DNA from: Eucalyptus grandis
Taxonomy: Eukaryota; Streptophyta; Magnoliopsida; Myrtales; Myrtaceae
Direction of reading: 5' to 3'
Assembly (NCBI RefSeq): GCF_016545825.1
Contig: NC_052612.1
Location: 4,154,001 to 4,218,000 of the forward strand
Length of the DNA: 64,000 nt
The notes under the pieces are model-generated. The model was given only the letters and a program-made list of their open reading frames with translations, did no database searches and was not told the origin of the DNA. This document shows, in pieces, positions 14,158-29,230 of the stretch. The position numbers and the translations under genes are program-made. Every line of letters begins with the position of its first letter. Position 1 is the first letter of the stretch.

Positions 14158-14866
14158 TAGTATCAATTTGAAGAGGAGATGAAACAGTTTTGAGAGTTTG
14201 CTGTGAAGAAAAGAAAGGATAGAGAGTGAAGACTAGTAGGGACAGAGGGAGAACAGAGCACGCTTGTAGAAAATGAGTTTGAAAAAACCGATTTCTTCTT
14301 TTTAGGATAGAGAAGTCATTTTCCTGGATGTTGAGTATTGTTTTTTTTTTCTTGCCTGAAAAGTTTTTTCAATAGATTATCCACTTTCAACAAATCAAAC
14401 GTGTTGACCTTTAGAAAATCATTTCATGGAAGTCCTTTCCATAAAAACAATGACACCCTCCAAATTGCTTCGATTCTTCACATTTTCACGCTAGTCAAAA
14501 CAGTTCGATCTTTCAAACCAGTTCATTTAAAGGCGACGGCACGGTAAGGGATGATCCATTTACATCGACATCTTAGAGAGGCACAGAATGAAATTTTATA
14601 CCAATAGATTCAGCAAAGAACATATCCTCCGAAAGCATAACAGAGCATTCGCACCCAAAAGTGCAGTAAGCGGGAAACTATTAGCTTCTGTTTCCCCACC
14701 ATTGCTACCAGAAAACAACCCCATGCCCCTTCTTATACGAGACACGTTTGCACTCAAATGTACTTTGTATCATAGCGGCAATGCAATGACAAACGGAAAA
14801 CAACTCCTTTCGAAAGCACGAGGCAGAATGAGACTATGTTGATGAAAAAAAGTACAGAAAGCTGAC
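14158..14866. other. Spacer unit B, second part, and 3' flank of copy 2
   Basis: To about 14560 this continues the duplicated spacer (match to 8205-8557). From 14520 to 14866 it matches the 3' flanks of copies 3 (20815-21148) and 4 (38490-38820), so it probably includes the 3'-UTR of copy 2. No poly(A) signal could be assigned with confidence. Confidence 0.55.

Positions 14867-16744
<1,878 letters not shown>

Positions 16745-16779
<35 letters not shown>
16745..16779 (-). repeat. (GA)n microsatellite abutting the copy 2 start codon
   Basis: Thirty-five bases of alternating CT/GA lie directly before the ATG. With the TATA-like site about 80 bases upstream of the ATG, the repeat must lie in the 5'-UTR. 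GA repeats in plant 5' regions can bind BBR/BPC-type GAGA factors; that role is inferred here. Confidence 0.9.
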
Positions 16780-16782
<3 letters not shown>

Positions 16783-16935
16783 GATTTGATTGGGGAGATA
16801 CATGGCCAAATAGTGCACGTACTCTTATAGGGAAGACGGGCGATGAAATATGCAGACGTCGAAGACGTGTGCCTTTGCGTCATCGGCTTGTCTTACGTGT
16901 GCCGTTGTGTCATCCAAGATGACTACGGTGGATTG
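16780..16935 (-). promoter_or_regulatory. Copy 2 promoter
   Basis: On the minus strand a CTATAAGAG TATA-like site is at 16825-16830. ACGT cores lie in GACGTGTG (about 16864) and TTACGTGTG (about 16894). Compared with copy 3, about 50 bases between two GTCATCC direct repeats are missing, and the remaining half-site reads GATGACTACGG, so the TGACG pair of copy 3 is lost. Confidence 0.5.
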
Positions 16936-17919
16936 TGGGCGGCAATTTCCATTTCAAAGAAATGGGCAACCGGTTGAGATCTAAACAATATATTATTATA
17001 TTTGCTAATCTTAGTTAATTCAACAAGGAAACTAGATAAATAAAAAAAAACGATAGATGCGATGAAATGAAGGTTTTGTTTTCTTATTTTATTTAAGGAA
17101 TAATATAACCATCGTTCCTTTATTTTTGTCCAAAAATCAAAATCAAAATCATCCTTCTTTCTTTCTCTTAAAAAAAGAAAAAAAAAAACGTCCCTCTACT
17201 TTTTAGAAAATGTTGACGTACGGTCCTTCCATTAAAAATTTTCCCTTACTGATCGATTTTTGTTGACATGGATTCAAAATTAATGATATAGACGCTAGTG
17301 AATATACGTGTCACCCTGAAATATATGTCATGTCATGATTTATTGAAAATTATTATAAGTAAAAAAGGCACCACATCAAATAATATTAAACAACAGAAAA
17401 ACCAAAGTTGAGAGAGAGAAAGATATGGAGGATCATCGTCGTAGCCATGAGTTCAAGCTCTAAGCTTGCAACAACCATGGTCGTGACGGCCACAGCCACT
17501 AGAGTTTCGAATTGTGAAGCTCGAGATCATGGCTGCTCGAGATAAGCTCACGGTCATGGTGGCTTAATTGGTGGTCCGAAATGATTACAAATCATAGTTT
17601 TTGTATTATTATGGATGTTTTGTGGGTTTTCTTTAAGTTTATCATTTCTATTATTTTATTTTTATTATACTCAAATTTAAGAAATTTTACTTTGAGGGAT
17701 TAAAGGAAATCCGAGATTTCACTCCAAATTTCCCAAAGAAATAGGATAAACAATTTATCTTGTTCCCTTTACTTGTACTATTAACTTATTTGTTCTTTCA
17801 AAGAACTTTTTATAGCACTTTATGCTTCATATTTGATGAAGTGGCATGTCACATAATGCTCAAGCATGTATAAATTACTCCACCTTTCACCTGCCCTTAA
17901 AACCTACCTTAATACTTTT
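16936..17919. other. Distal upstream block of copy 2, no gene
   Basis: This is the copy 2 version of the block at 8901-9838. It is AT-rich and shows no gene. Confidence 0.55.
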
Positions 17920-18885
17920 TCTTTGAAAGAAGTACACCCCAAGTGCTAAAATTTGGCACGAAAATGATACTTTAAGTGCAAAAATTGGGAAAGTGATAAT
18001 TTTTTGAAAAGTGAAACACTTAATAAAAAAACGCAAAAACAACATCGTTTTGACGCGGATTTAAATTTTAATATAAAAATTAATTTAATTAATTTATAAT
18101 TAAATAATTAAAAATAAATAAATATATTTTTTAAAGGGGTGGAAGGAAGAAGGCAGCTGAAGGGCCGAGCCCTCGTTGCCGCCGCCTCCCCACCGTCACT
18201 AGAAAGGGCCGACGAAAGTGGGAGGAGGGTTGGGCGGATCGCCGGGCCTTGGCCGGGGGCCGAACCCTAGGCGACCGGCAATAAGGACCCACAAACCCTT
18301 GCCCAGATCTTGAGCAAGGGTCGCCACCCTCCCCCAAATCTGGCAAGGGTCGGCAGCCCTCGCCCAGATTTAGGGCGAGGGTCATCGCCCTCCCCCAAAT
18401 CCAGCAAGGGTCAACGACCTCGCTCGGCCAGGTGGTGGGGCCGATGACCCCAATCGACTCTCCCCTACCGTTGCCGGCCCTTCCCAACGATGACGAGGAG
18501 GTGGCGGTGGCGGTGGCGGTGGCGGTGGCAAAAGATCGCCAAAACGCCGCGTGCCTCCTCCCTCCCCCTTTTAAATTTTTTTTAAAAATGTTTTAAATGA
18601 ATTTAGTTTTAAAATTAATTCAATTAATTTTTATATTAATTATTTACCACGTCAGAAGCAAAACAATGTCATTTTTACATTTGTCTAGCCACGTTAGCGT
18701 GACAAACGACATCATTTTGCACTTACCTCTTCGGAAAATCGCAATATCAGCATTTTTGCTGGATTTTCTTGTTGTTGGCACTTAAGTGATCTATTTTGCT
18801 CTTATTTTGGCACTTCAGTGTCCTCCTATGCCAAGTTTTGGCACTCAAACGCGCCCTAAATGTCAATTTTGTTTGGCACTCCTTT
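17920..18885. mobile_element. Inverted-repeat element with GTGCCAAAA ends and GC-rich core
   Basis: The left side has AAGTGCTAAAATTTGGCACG. The right side, reversed, has GAGTGCCAAAACTTGGCATA and AGTGCCAAAATAAGAGC. The core (about 18130-18540) is GC-rich with repeated CAAGGGTCG-type motifs and a short GGTGGC run, and has no transposase. The array units of copies 3 and 4 lack it: there CTTAACAGTTTTTCTTTC joins directly to ATGTAGATTTCTAGAG at about 24240 and 41855. This confirms an insertion of about 0.95 kb. The target duplication is unclear and the superfamily is uncertain (Mutator-like is possible). Confidence 0.6.
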
Positions 18886-20529
18886 TTTCTCGCACTTTCA
18901 TGTAGATTTCTAGAGAATTATGGTTCTTGAAATATAAAGAGAATGTTCAGCAAATTCCTATCATTTCCAGCAATTAAAAACCATTTGCATTTCTGAAAAT
19001 TACGTTAGAACTTTAGCTGAAGAAATTTTTTTTTTTTTGGTCCTTTTTAGGAAGCTTTAGCCTTCTCTCTAAATAGACTCGTGAAGTGGAAAAACCGGAT
19101 CCGACCCCCAAAGAAAAAATAAAAAGTGGAAAAACCGGCAACTCAAGTTTGTGGGTTACTCGATTTAAATTGTGCGATGGAAGACAACCCATCATTTGAT
19201 TGCGGAAAACGGTGCCGTTATGCTCACTTTCCTCATTCCAATTCCATTTCTCTTTTTAATTTGTATTTGTTATTGTCGTTGTCCTCGGTGAATTTTAATT
19301 CTTACTTTTGCTTTTCCCTTATTGATATATTATTCTGGACACTCTTCTCGCACTTCTTAATTAACTCTTTTTGAATTTTTGGCATTCCTTTCAATTATTA
19401 AATTAACTCTTTCTTCAAAATTATCATACATTTTCAATTAACGAAAATATAATTTTTTTTTTGCTTGAAAAAATTCTTGTCTTTTTTTCAATTTTTGTTT
19501 TCTTTTGTTCGGAAGAGTTTATTTGAGTAAATATAATATTAGCTACTTCAAACTTTAAATTTGATTACTTACTGTCCAATTCATTTTCTTCATGCATTTT
19601 TTCTGTCTCATTTGAAGTGCTATACTTGCTTTTTATATTCTTCTTCTTTCTTTCCATTCTTTTCTATACTTGCTTTTATAAACTAAAGGGACTCGGTCAA
19701 ACCCCAAATGTTATACTAATCAAATAATTTATATTTGTGTGTTTTCACTGTGTTGATCTTTTCCTATGTTCTATTTGTTATTATTATATATTTCTTTTCT
19801 AATGAGTGTTTCTCATTCGCATATGATTATCACAAGAAAAAAAATCAATTTCATTCCTTCTCATATATTTCGTGTTAAAATACCATTCAAAGTCAAACAA
19901 TAAATATTCAAACTGTGTTTAAGGAAATGTTAGATTATATCTCGACTTTGGAACCGTGTGAGGAATATCAAGAAATATATTTTCTTATTGGGTTCGGATT
20001 CATCGGACGATGTAGTTTGCTCGATTGGCTTCCGACGAAGGAGCCACAAGGTTATTGGCTTATTCAGTTCTGGTCAAAGAAGATGTGGGGTTGTTTGACT
20101 CCTATGCGCAGCCGCACGACAGAGAGAGCAGGACAAAATAAAGGGGTCGCATATTCTCTAATTATATATTTATTAGAGAACACTTCGAACGAGCATCGGA
20201 CACACGTGAATTTTGTGCTTTGTTTTATATTCAAATTGGGACGTAAGACTCATGTATATTCTGGGTGTGGAAAATATTGAAACCTGTTCACGATTGTAAT
20301 TCTAATTTTTCAATGATAGTAGTTTATCAGCTACCAGCTCTCCCAATAGAGTATGTACCTAGATTTGGACCGAATGTTGTAAAGTTTATGGTGTTTTTAA
20401 TTGTTCATTGTTTTATTTATCTAGTGATTTCGAGTTAATTTAAATTACAAAATCTTGTTAGTTTCTGTATTAATTTTACTATGGAAAGTTCGGTGTCTAT
20501 ACATTACACTTGACATTCTACTTGTAATC
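18886..20529. other. Spacer between copies 2 and 3, no gene
   Basis: 18886-19130 recurs at 24255-24475 and 41868-42090. From about 19690 it is a shortened, diverged version of the 5.2-8.5 kb spacer. The frame at 19915-20280 overlaps a segment conserved as DNA at 5.47-5.70 and 10.67-10.89 kb, but the reading frame is not conserved, so I do not call a gene. Confidence 0.55.
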
Positions 20530-20660
20530 TAAAAATGAATAATTACTATAAAGTTTTAAACCTATTATTTGGACATCAATTCAGTCATTAATTTTTTAAT
20601 TTAATTAATTTAGTTTTAAATCTTTTGACGAATTGACAATTTACTTATTCCACCTATAAT
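20530..20660. mobile_element. Left half of the MITE-like element
   Basis: Similar to the left arms at about 6155 and 11340 (AATAATTAC, then GTTTTAAACCTATTATTTGG and CTTTTGACGAATTGACAAT). It is cut at about 20675, where the sequence jumps to the part of the spacer equivalent to 8440. An internal deletion of about 1.7 kb relative to spacer unit A explains the junction. Confidence 0.45.
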
Positions 20661-21148
20661 CGCTAACATGGACAAAATCAAACGTATTGATCTTTAAAAA
20701 ATCATTTCATGGAAGTCCTTTCCTTAGAAACAATGACACCCTCCAGATTGCTTTGATTCTTCACATTTTCGCGCTAGTCAAAACAGTTTGATCTTTCAAA
20801 CCAGTTCATTTAAATGCGACGGCACGGTAAAGGAAGATCCATTTACATCGACGTCTTAGAGAGTAATAGAATAAAATTTTATACCAATAGATTCAGCAGA
20901 GAACATATCCTCCGAAAGAATAACAGAGCATTGGCACCCAAAAGTGCAGTAAGCGGGAAACTACTAGCTTCTGTTTCCCCACCGTTGCTACCAGAAAACA
21001 ACCCCATGCCCCTTCTTATACGAGAGACATTTGCACTCAAATGTCCTTTGTATCATAGCGGCAATGCAAAGACAAACGGAAAACAACTTTCTAAACCACG
21101 AGACAAGATAAGACTAGGTCGATGAAAAAAAATGTACAGAAAGCTAAA

Positions 21149-23029
<1,881 letters not shown>

Positions 23030-23056
23030 TCTCTCTCTCTCTCTCTCTCTCTCTGT
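23030..23056 (-). repeat. (GA)n microsatellite abutting the copy 3 start codon
   Basis: Twenty-seven bases of CT/GA next to the ATG. The length is a multiple of three, and the frame is open across the repeat into upstream sequence. Confidence 0.9.
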
Positions 23057-23270
23057 GGATTTGACTGGTGAGACACATGGCCAAATATTGCACCTATACT
23101 TTATAGGGAAGATGGGTGATGAAAAATATGCAGACGCCGGTGACGTGTGCCCGTGTGTCATCGGCATGTCTTACGTGTGCCGTTGTGTCATCCGTGGAAT
23201 AGTATTCCAATTGGGAGATGCTAGCCTAACGGCCATCGTCATCCAAGATGATGACGGTGGATTGCGGGCC
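23057..23270 (-). promoter_or_regulatory. Copy 3 promoter with TATA-like site and TGACG inverted pair
   Basis: CTATAA is at 23101-23106 on the minus strand, about 75 bases before the ATG. TGACGTGTG is at 23141-23149 and TTACGTGTG near 23171. An 11-base inverted pair with one mismatch, 23233-23243 and 23250-23260, holds two opposed TGACG cores about 210 bases upstream of the ATG. TGA-type bZIP factors bind TGACG and mediate electrophile responses in plants, which would suit a detoxification gene. The link is inference. Confidence 0.5.
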
Positions 23271-24670
23271 GCAATTTCCATTCCAAAGAAATGGGCAACC
23301 GGTTGAAATCTAAACAATGTGTTATTATATTTGCTAATCTTAATTCAACAAGGAAACTAGATAAAAAAAACAATACATACGATGAAATGAAGGGTTTGTT
23401 TTCTTATTTTATTTAAGGAATAATATTACCATCGTTCCTTTATTTTTGTCCGAAAACCAAAACCAAAACCATTCTTCTTCCTTTTATTATTATTTTTTTA
23501 AAAACGTCCCTCAACTTTTTAGAAAATGTCGACATCCAGTCCTTCCATTATAATTTTTCCCTTACTGGTCTATTTTTGTTGACATGGATTACAGAATTAA
23601 TCAGATAGACTCTGGTGAATATATGTGTCATGCTGAAATATATATGTCATGTCATGATTTACTGAAAATTATTATAAGTCAAAATGGCAGCACATCAAAC
23701 AATATTAAAAAAAAAAAAAAAAACCAAAATTGAGAGAGAGAAAGAGATGGAGGATCATTGTCATAGCCATGAGCTCAAGCTATAAGCTTGCAGCAACCAT
23801 GGTCGCAGTGGCCACAATCATTAGAGTTTCGAAGTGCGAAGCTCGAGAACATGGCTACTCGAGATAAGCTCATGATCATGGTGGCTCAATTGGTGGTTGT
23901 AAATGGTTACAAATCATAATTTTTGTATTGTTATGGAGGTTTTGTGGGTTTTCTTCAAGTTTATCATTTCTCTTATTTTATTTTTATTATACTCACATTT
24001 AAGAAATTTTACTTTGAGGGATTAAAGGAAATGCTGATAATTGAGATTTCATTCCAAATTTCCCAAAGAAACAAGATGAACAATTTATCTTGTTCCCTTT
24101 GCTTATACTATTAACTTATTTGTTATTTCAAAGAACTTTTTATAGCACTTTATGCTTCATATTTGATGAAGTGGCACGTCACATAATGCTCAAGCATGTA
24201 TAAATTACTCCACCTTTCACTTGCCCTTAAAATCTACCTTAACAGTTTTTCTTTCATGTAGATTTCTAGAGAATTATGGTTCTTGAAATATAAAGAGAAT
24301 GTTTAGTGAATTTCTATCATTTCCAGCAATTAAAAAACCATTTGCATTTCTGAAAATTACGTCAGAATTTTAGTTGAAGAAATCTTTTCTTTTCTTTTTT
24401 TTTGTCCTTTTTAGGAAGCTTTAGTCTTCCTTCTGAATAGACTCGTGAAGTGGAGAAACCGGATCCGGCTACTCAAGTTTTATGATGACTTTTCTTTACA
24501 TAAAAATTTTCTCCATTCCAAGAACAGTCAAAGAGGGATACGCTAAAGTGGGAAAAAAGGGAGAGGGAAAGAAAGGTCATCATAAAATTAAAGATAAGAA
24601 CATCCTAAATTGGCCTTTCCACATACACCTCTTGTATGATCCTCCTAAAATGTGCATCATATAGCCGAGC
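23271..24670. other. Upstream region of copy 3, conserved array sequence, no gene
   Basis: Collinear with 40.92-42.29 kb upstream of copy 4, without the element that interrupts the copy 2 equivalent. The last 190 bases (from GATGACTTTTCTTTACATAA at about 24484) match 42100-42290, which shows that the LTR retrotransposon beginning at 24676 landed inside a pre-existing spacer. Confidence 0.6.
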
Positions 24671-24675
24671 GACAT
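24671..24675. repeat. 5-bp target-site duplication, left (GACAT)
   Basis: GACAT precedes the 5' LTR and recurs at 38083-38087 after the 3' LTR. The unoccupied relative at about 42285 reads GCGACATATAACC, so the duplication is of host sequence. Confidence 0.85.
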
Positions 24676-26778
24676 TGTTGACACCTAAAATTTTGATTAG
24701 GTTTAATTAGGTCTTAATTTCTTTTATTTTTCCTTTTTTTAGATAATAAATAACAAATAACAAAAACAACAAAAAAATAGTAAAAAAAAAAAAGAAAGAA
24801 AAGCAAAAACAGCAGCCCCCTTTTTCTTCACGTGGGCTCGTGCGGCTTGGCCCCAAGCCCCCCTTCTCCTCTTCTTCTTCCTCCTTCTCCCTTCTTCCCC
24901 CTACGCCTCTGCAACTCACGCGCTCGAAGACAACCTATGGCCGAGGAGGGTAGGCCGACGTCGGCCGGAGATGACAGATCTCAGGCGCCATTAATGGCCG
25001 CCTTCAATGCCGAGCACGCTTTGTTGGAGGAGCGAGGGATGGGACGCCGGTTCGGCCGCGGGCGTCCGTTCGGCGTGCGAAGACCGGCGGCCGAATCCCC
25101 GTCGACCGGCCACCCCCTCGCCTATAAATAGCGAGGCACCACCTCCGTCGAAGGACACGGCGAACTCGGAGATCTTCCCTTGAGAGACTTCAGGGGAGGA
25201 TTAAAGAGCGAGCACGCGAGAGATCGGGTCGCGAAGCTCGAACGACCTCCCTCCGAGAGACTTCGGGGGAGGCCGGCGGCAAGCGAACCCGAGGGAGAGG
25301 GATCCGAGTGGGTGGAGGCTTAGCGAGAGGGAAACCGGAGTAAAGGGGGCAGATATGAGCGTGAGGGGTTGAACGAGGGGATCCGGAGGAGAGGTCGGGC
25401 CGAGATCCAAGAGGTTAAATCGAGTGTGAGAGAGCGCAGAACGAGAGAAGAAGGAGAGAGGGTCGGATTCGAGGAGAAGCGGGTACGGTCGACGCGCACC
25501 CGACGCCGACCACGCGCCAAGCCGAGCGCTCCCGACCACCCCGACGCCGTTGTTGCGACCGATTCGCCCAAAGTCGCACCCGCCCGAGAGCGAGGGGTCC
25601 GCCGTCTCGCCTGTCGTCCCGACCACCACCGTTTGCCGCCACATCCCGCCGTTGCTACAGCCAGGTAAACGCCGACGCATCTCCACCCGAACCGCCGCAC
25701 CGCGTCCTGTCGAGTAGTCGGCCGTTGTTATCTTCCCAGTCGCCGCCGCGTTGCAGTTCCGTCGCCTGTCATCGCCGCCGCCGTCGCCATCTGTCCGGTG
25801 ATGTTTCGGTCTCCATAGGCGCCGCGAGTAGAGAGAGGTGAGAGAGAGAGGTCGCGCCGCGAGCCTGGTCGGCGGAAAACGCTAACGGGTAGGGTTTGGC
25901 CGGGTCGGGTCGTCGGGCCGGGCGTCCGGGTCTCTGGGGTCTGTTGGGCCGGGTTGCGTGTGGGGCTGATCTCCCGTGGGCTTGAGGATGGGTGTCCCTT
26001 ATTCGTGGGCCGCGATTAAAAGAAAAATGAAAAAAAGCCTGAGTCGGGCCCGCGTTGTGGGCCCGTCTGTGTCTCGGGCGAGACGAAAAACCCAACCCGG
26101 GATCCGACCCGGTTCGTTTTATATTATAATATAAAATAATATTTAAAAATAAAAAAATAAAAAAAATTATTTTAATTCCAGAAAACCGAAAAATGTTTTA
26201 AAAATGTTAAAAAATGTTTTATTTTCCAAAATATTAAAAAATGTTTTATTTTCTAAAAAAAATCGAAAAAATCAAAAATATTTCATATTTTCCAAAAAAA
26301 AATCCAAAAATTCAGAAAAAGCCAAAAAGACTTGTATTTTTCCAAAAAATACCAAAAAACCCAAAAATCCCTTTTGTGTCCAAAAAATTAGAAAATGACT
26401 CAAAAAATGTTTTCCTCCCAAAATGCATGGAAAATCTCTCGGACATCCAAAAAGCCTTAGGGTTTAAACAAGATTAGGTACCGAAAGGGCATTAGTGATT
26501 AACTAGTGTAATCAAGTCTCCGATCCTAATTTCTCTCTGGTTGCGTAGAGCAGTATTTCTCCCGATACTTCGCTTGGGTTTCTAATCGACCCACTCCAAA
26601 TCGATTAGTGGCGACTCCATTTTAAAAATTAATTTATAGGTTAAAAACTCAAACTATTAAAGTCGTGAATTGGTGGACTTGGGAGAGTCCGGGCATAACT
26701 AATTTCAGCCGAGCCATTAGCCTCCTTAGGCGCTCGTACCCGATTGCGGGCGCCCAGAAAAAAAAAGCGGTCGCGACA
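24676..26778 (+). repeat. 5' LTR
   Basis: 2103 bp. TGTTGACACC is the start and GCGACA the end. It contains a GC-rich middle, an AT-rich 3' part with many short AAAATGTTTTATTTTC-like repeats (26190-26430), and a TATA box. Open frames in the GC-rich part shift between the two LTRs and are not genes. Confidence 0.88.
25123..25130 (+). promoter_or_regulatory. TATA box of the 5' LTR
   Basis: TATAAATA in the context CGCCTATAAATAGCG, repeated at 36446-36453 in the 3' LTR. It would place the U3/R border about 30 bases downstream. Confidence 0.65.
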
Positions 26779-26780
26779 GC

Positions 26781-26799
26781 TTGGCGACTCAGCTGGGGA
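26781..26799 (+). promoter_or_regulatory. Putative primer-binding site
   Basis: TTGGCGACTCAGCTGGGGA starts two bases after the end of the 5' LTR, the expected place for tRNA priming. Ogre-type elements are reported to use a tRNA-Arg primer; the match to a specific tRNA was not tested. Confidence 0.5.
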
Positions 26800-27677
26800 C
26801 TTTGAGGACTTAGGCCATTTTTGTCTTGTTTAAATTCTTTTACTTGACTTAGGTTTTTTTTTTTGTGCAGGTCAAAAGCTTAAAATTTATTTTATTCTGT
26901 GATTTTAAATTATCTTGTGACTATAAATTGTTGTGCATGCCTTAAATGTTTTAGCACTACACATGGCACACACAACCCGGCCGCCGGACTGGGCCGCCAT
27001 AGGATTTCTAGGATGGTGTTAAGAAAGATACGACCTCGAACGCGAGACTGCGATGTAGAGGTTGCCTTTCTTTTCCCCGAATTTCTTAGCCGAGGTTAGG
27101 AGGGTATGCTGCTAACGCGAGACTGCGACGGGCGGATATCCTTTTAATCTCAACAAACCTTCTCAGTTAGAAATCGAGCCGCACATATCATGCGCATATC
27201 TATGTGATTACCATCAATTTTCTCATGTGAAGTAAGTTTTTATTTTGTGTAATTTACTTACCTTCCTGTATATATCGAGTGGTCCATGATTAGTCTAGGA
27301 TTTAATACCACGGTCATTTAAATTTGAAAATAATTGTTATAAAGTTTAAAAAAAAAAAAATTTGCAAAAAAATTATTTTCAGTTGATGTTTTTATTCTCA
27401 AGCATGTTACAAAATTCTTTTCCGCAAGAATTTTCATTTGCCTCAAAAAAAAAAAAATGGGATAGAAACATTTTTCAAAATTTGTTGCAACTCATGCTTT
27501 CTTCGCCTTTCAAATTGAATATCTTTTTAGCTCATGTTAACATGCCACGTGCCCTTTTTCAATCTATGTTTAGGAAATCCTCTACCTTTTTATGAATAAA
27601 CAAAAATAGTAGGATTAGGTTGTCATCATGGACTGACTCCCTATTTACGCCTTGTATTCACACACATTTGTTTACTC
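26800..27677. other. Retrotransposon leader, non-coding
   Basis: The stretch between the primer site and gag is AT-rich with no protein similarity. Two GCGAGACTGCGA segments (about 27039 and 27117) form a small direct repeat. Confidence 0.5.
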
Positions 27678-29230
27678 ATGACTAAGGTAATCACGGAACG
27701 TCAACGTTCGCCGATCCAGACTCGTTCAAAAGCAAGAGCAAGAATGGCCGAAGAAAATGTACCAAGCCGTATTACGGTCATGGAAAGTGAAATGAAGCAA
27801 GTCTTCAATGTGCTTCAACAACTTTCAAAGCAAATAGACTCCATCCAGGGCAAACTCACTCCCGCCCCGGCCTCAATCGAGGTATTGTTGCCACAATCAT
27901 CTACTAGGGGTGATCAAGGTGGAGATACCGACGATAACATACCCGAATGGAGGATGATCCGCACCCAGCCATGATTGAGAAAGCTAGGCCGGACAGGTTT
28001 GTCTAAAACTGAGCATGACAAACGCCTCGAAAAGCTTGAGGAGAAGCTGAAACAACTGCAAGGCCTCCAAGATCCTACTTTGACGGATCTCTCCATTTAT
28101 TCCAATGTCAAAATGCCGGAAAAATTCAAAATGCCTGAGTTTGAGAAGTACAATGGAACGACTTGTCCTAGGGCTCATTTGCAAATGTACTTGGTTCGAA
28201 TGACCCAATACGTTAATAATGCACCATTAATGATCCAGTTGTTCCAATCAAGTCTAATAGGCCCTGCCCTGAGGTGGTACATTACAAAGAACATGAATCT
28301 CCTCGAAACATGGAACGAAGTGAGTGAGGCATTCCTCAAGCGTATAAGTTCATAATGGATATTACCCCTTCTCGTGAGGATCTTGAGCGAACCGAAAAGA
28401 AAAAGCACGAATCGTTCAAAGAATATACTATCCGATGGAGGAATCTGCCGCCCAAATCAGTCTGAACCAACCGATTTTGAGCTAAGAAAGATGTTTATTT
28501 AAACCCTCCCCTACAAGTACCGTAATCGAATGGTAACCACGATCGCCGAATCATTTAATCAACTCATTCCAGTAGGGGAGCAAATCGAGATAGGGTTGAA
28601 GGATGGTTGGTTCACTGAACCTGCATCCACGGGCGGGTTCGGCATGAAGAAAGATAAAGAACCCCTAGTAGATGTCAATGCGACCTACAATCATTCTCCA
28701 ACAATTCGGACAAGTGCAAGACAGCAACGGACCACCAGCCGTCGGCCATCTCGGCGTTACAACAACAAGAGACAATTTACTCCTCTTCTTGGAACTCCAT
28801 CACAAATCTGGCAATCCTCCGGAAAGAAGAACCTCCTTTCGATTGAGCCAAAACGACCCAACGATGAAAGTTTTTCCAACTATGACCCGTCAAAGATATG
28901 TGACTATCACATGGAAGAAGTGGGGCATTCGGCGATGAGTGCTTCGCCCTCAAGAGTTGAATCCAGAACCTGTTAGACACTAAAGCTTTCTCATTCCAGA
29001 GCAATTCGCTCCCTGATCACACCGACAAAGTAAATGCGATATTCAGTTTTGAAGACATTCGGAGCAGAAATGTCAAAGCACATACTGATGACATTCATCA
29101 AGGGCTGGTGAAGGCCGGGTATTATTCAGGCAATGAAGTGCCACCCTTAGCAATAGAGAAAGAAGGACCAGATGACATGACCACCATGTTTGGAGACCTT
29201 TTCATGGACACCATCAATGAAGGACCATAA
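27678..29230 (+). pseudogene. Retrotransposon gag, disrupted
   Basis: The start MTKVITERQRSP is followed by a coiled-coil-like stretch. The core gag domain (28110-28340) contains FKMPEFEKYNGTTCPRAHL and GPALRWY, typical of plant Gypsy gag. A CDYHMEEVGH zinc-knuckle segment at about 28900 is completed in another frame by a downstream CFALKS, as in Tat/Ogre gag. Defects seen: an in-frame TGA at 27972, a frameshift near 28345 (KRISS stop, where another frame continues KFIMDITPSREDLE), a break near 28460-28510 and a frameshift near 28935. The product would not be made intact. Confidence 0.75.

Noticed and set aside
24832..25700. Several GC-rich open frames on both strands in the LTRs (also 36124-37443)
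   Set aside because: The frames change between the two LTRs through indels and have no domain; they reflect GC-rich LTR sequence.
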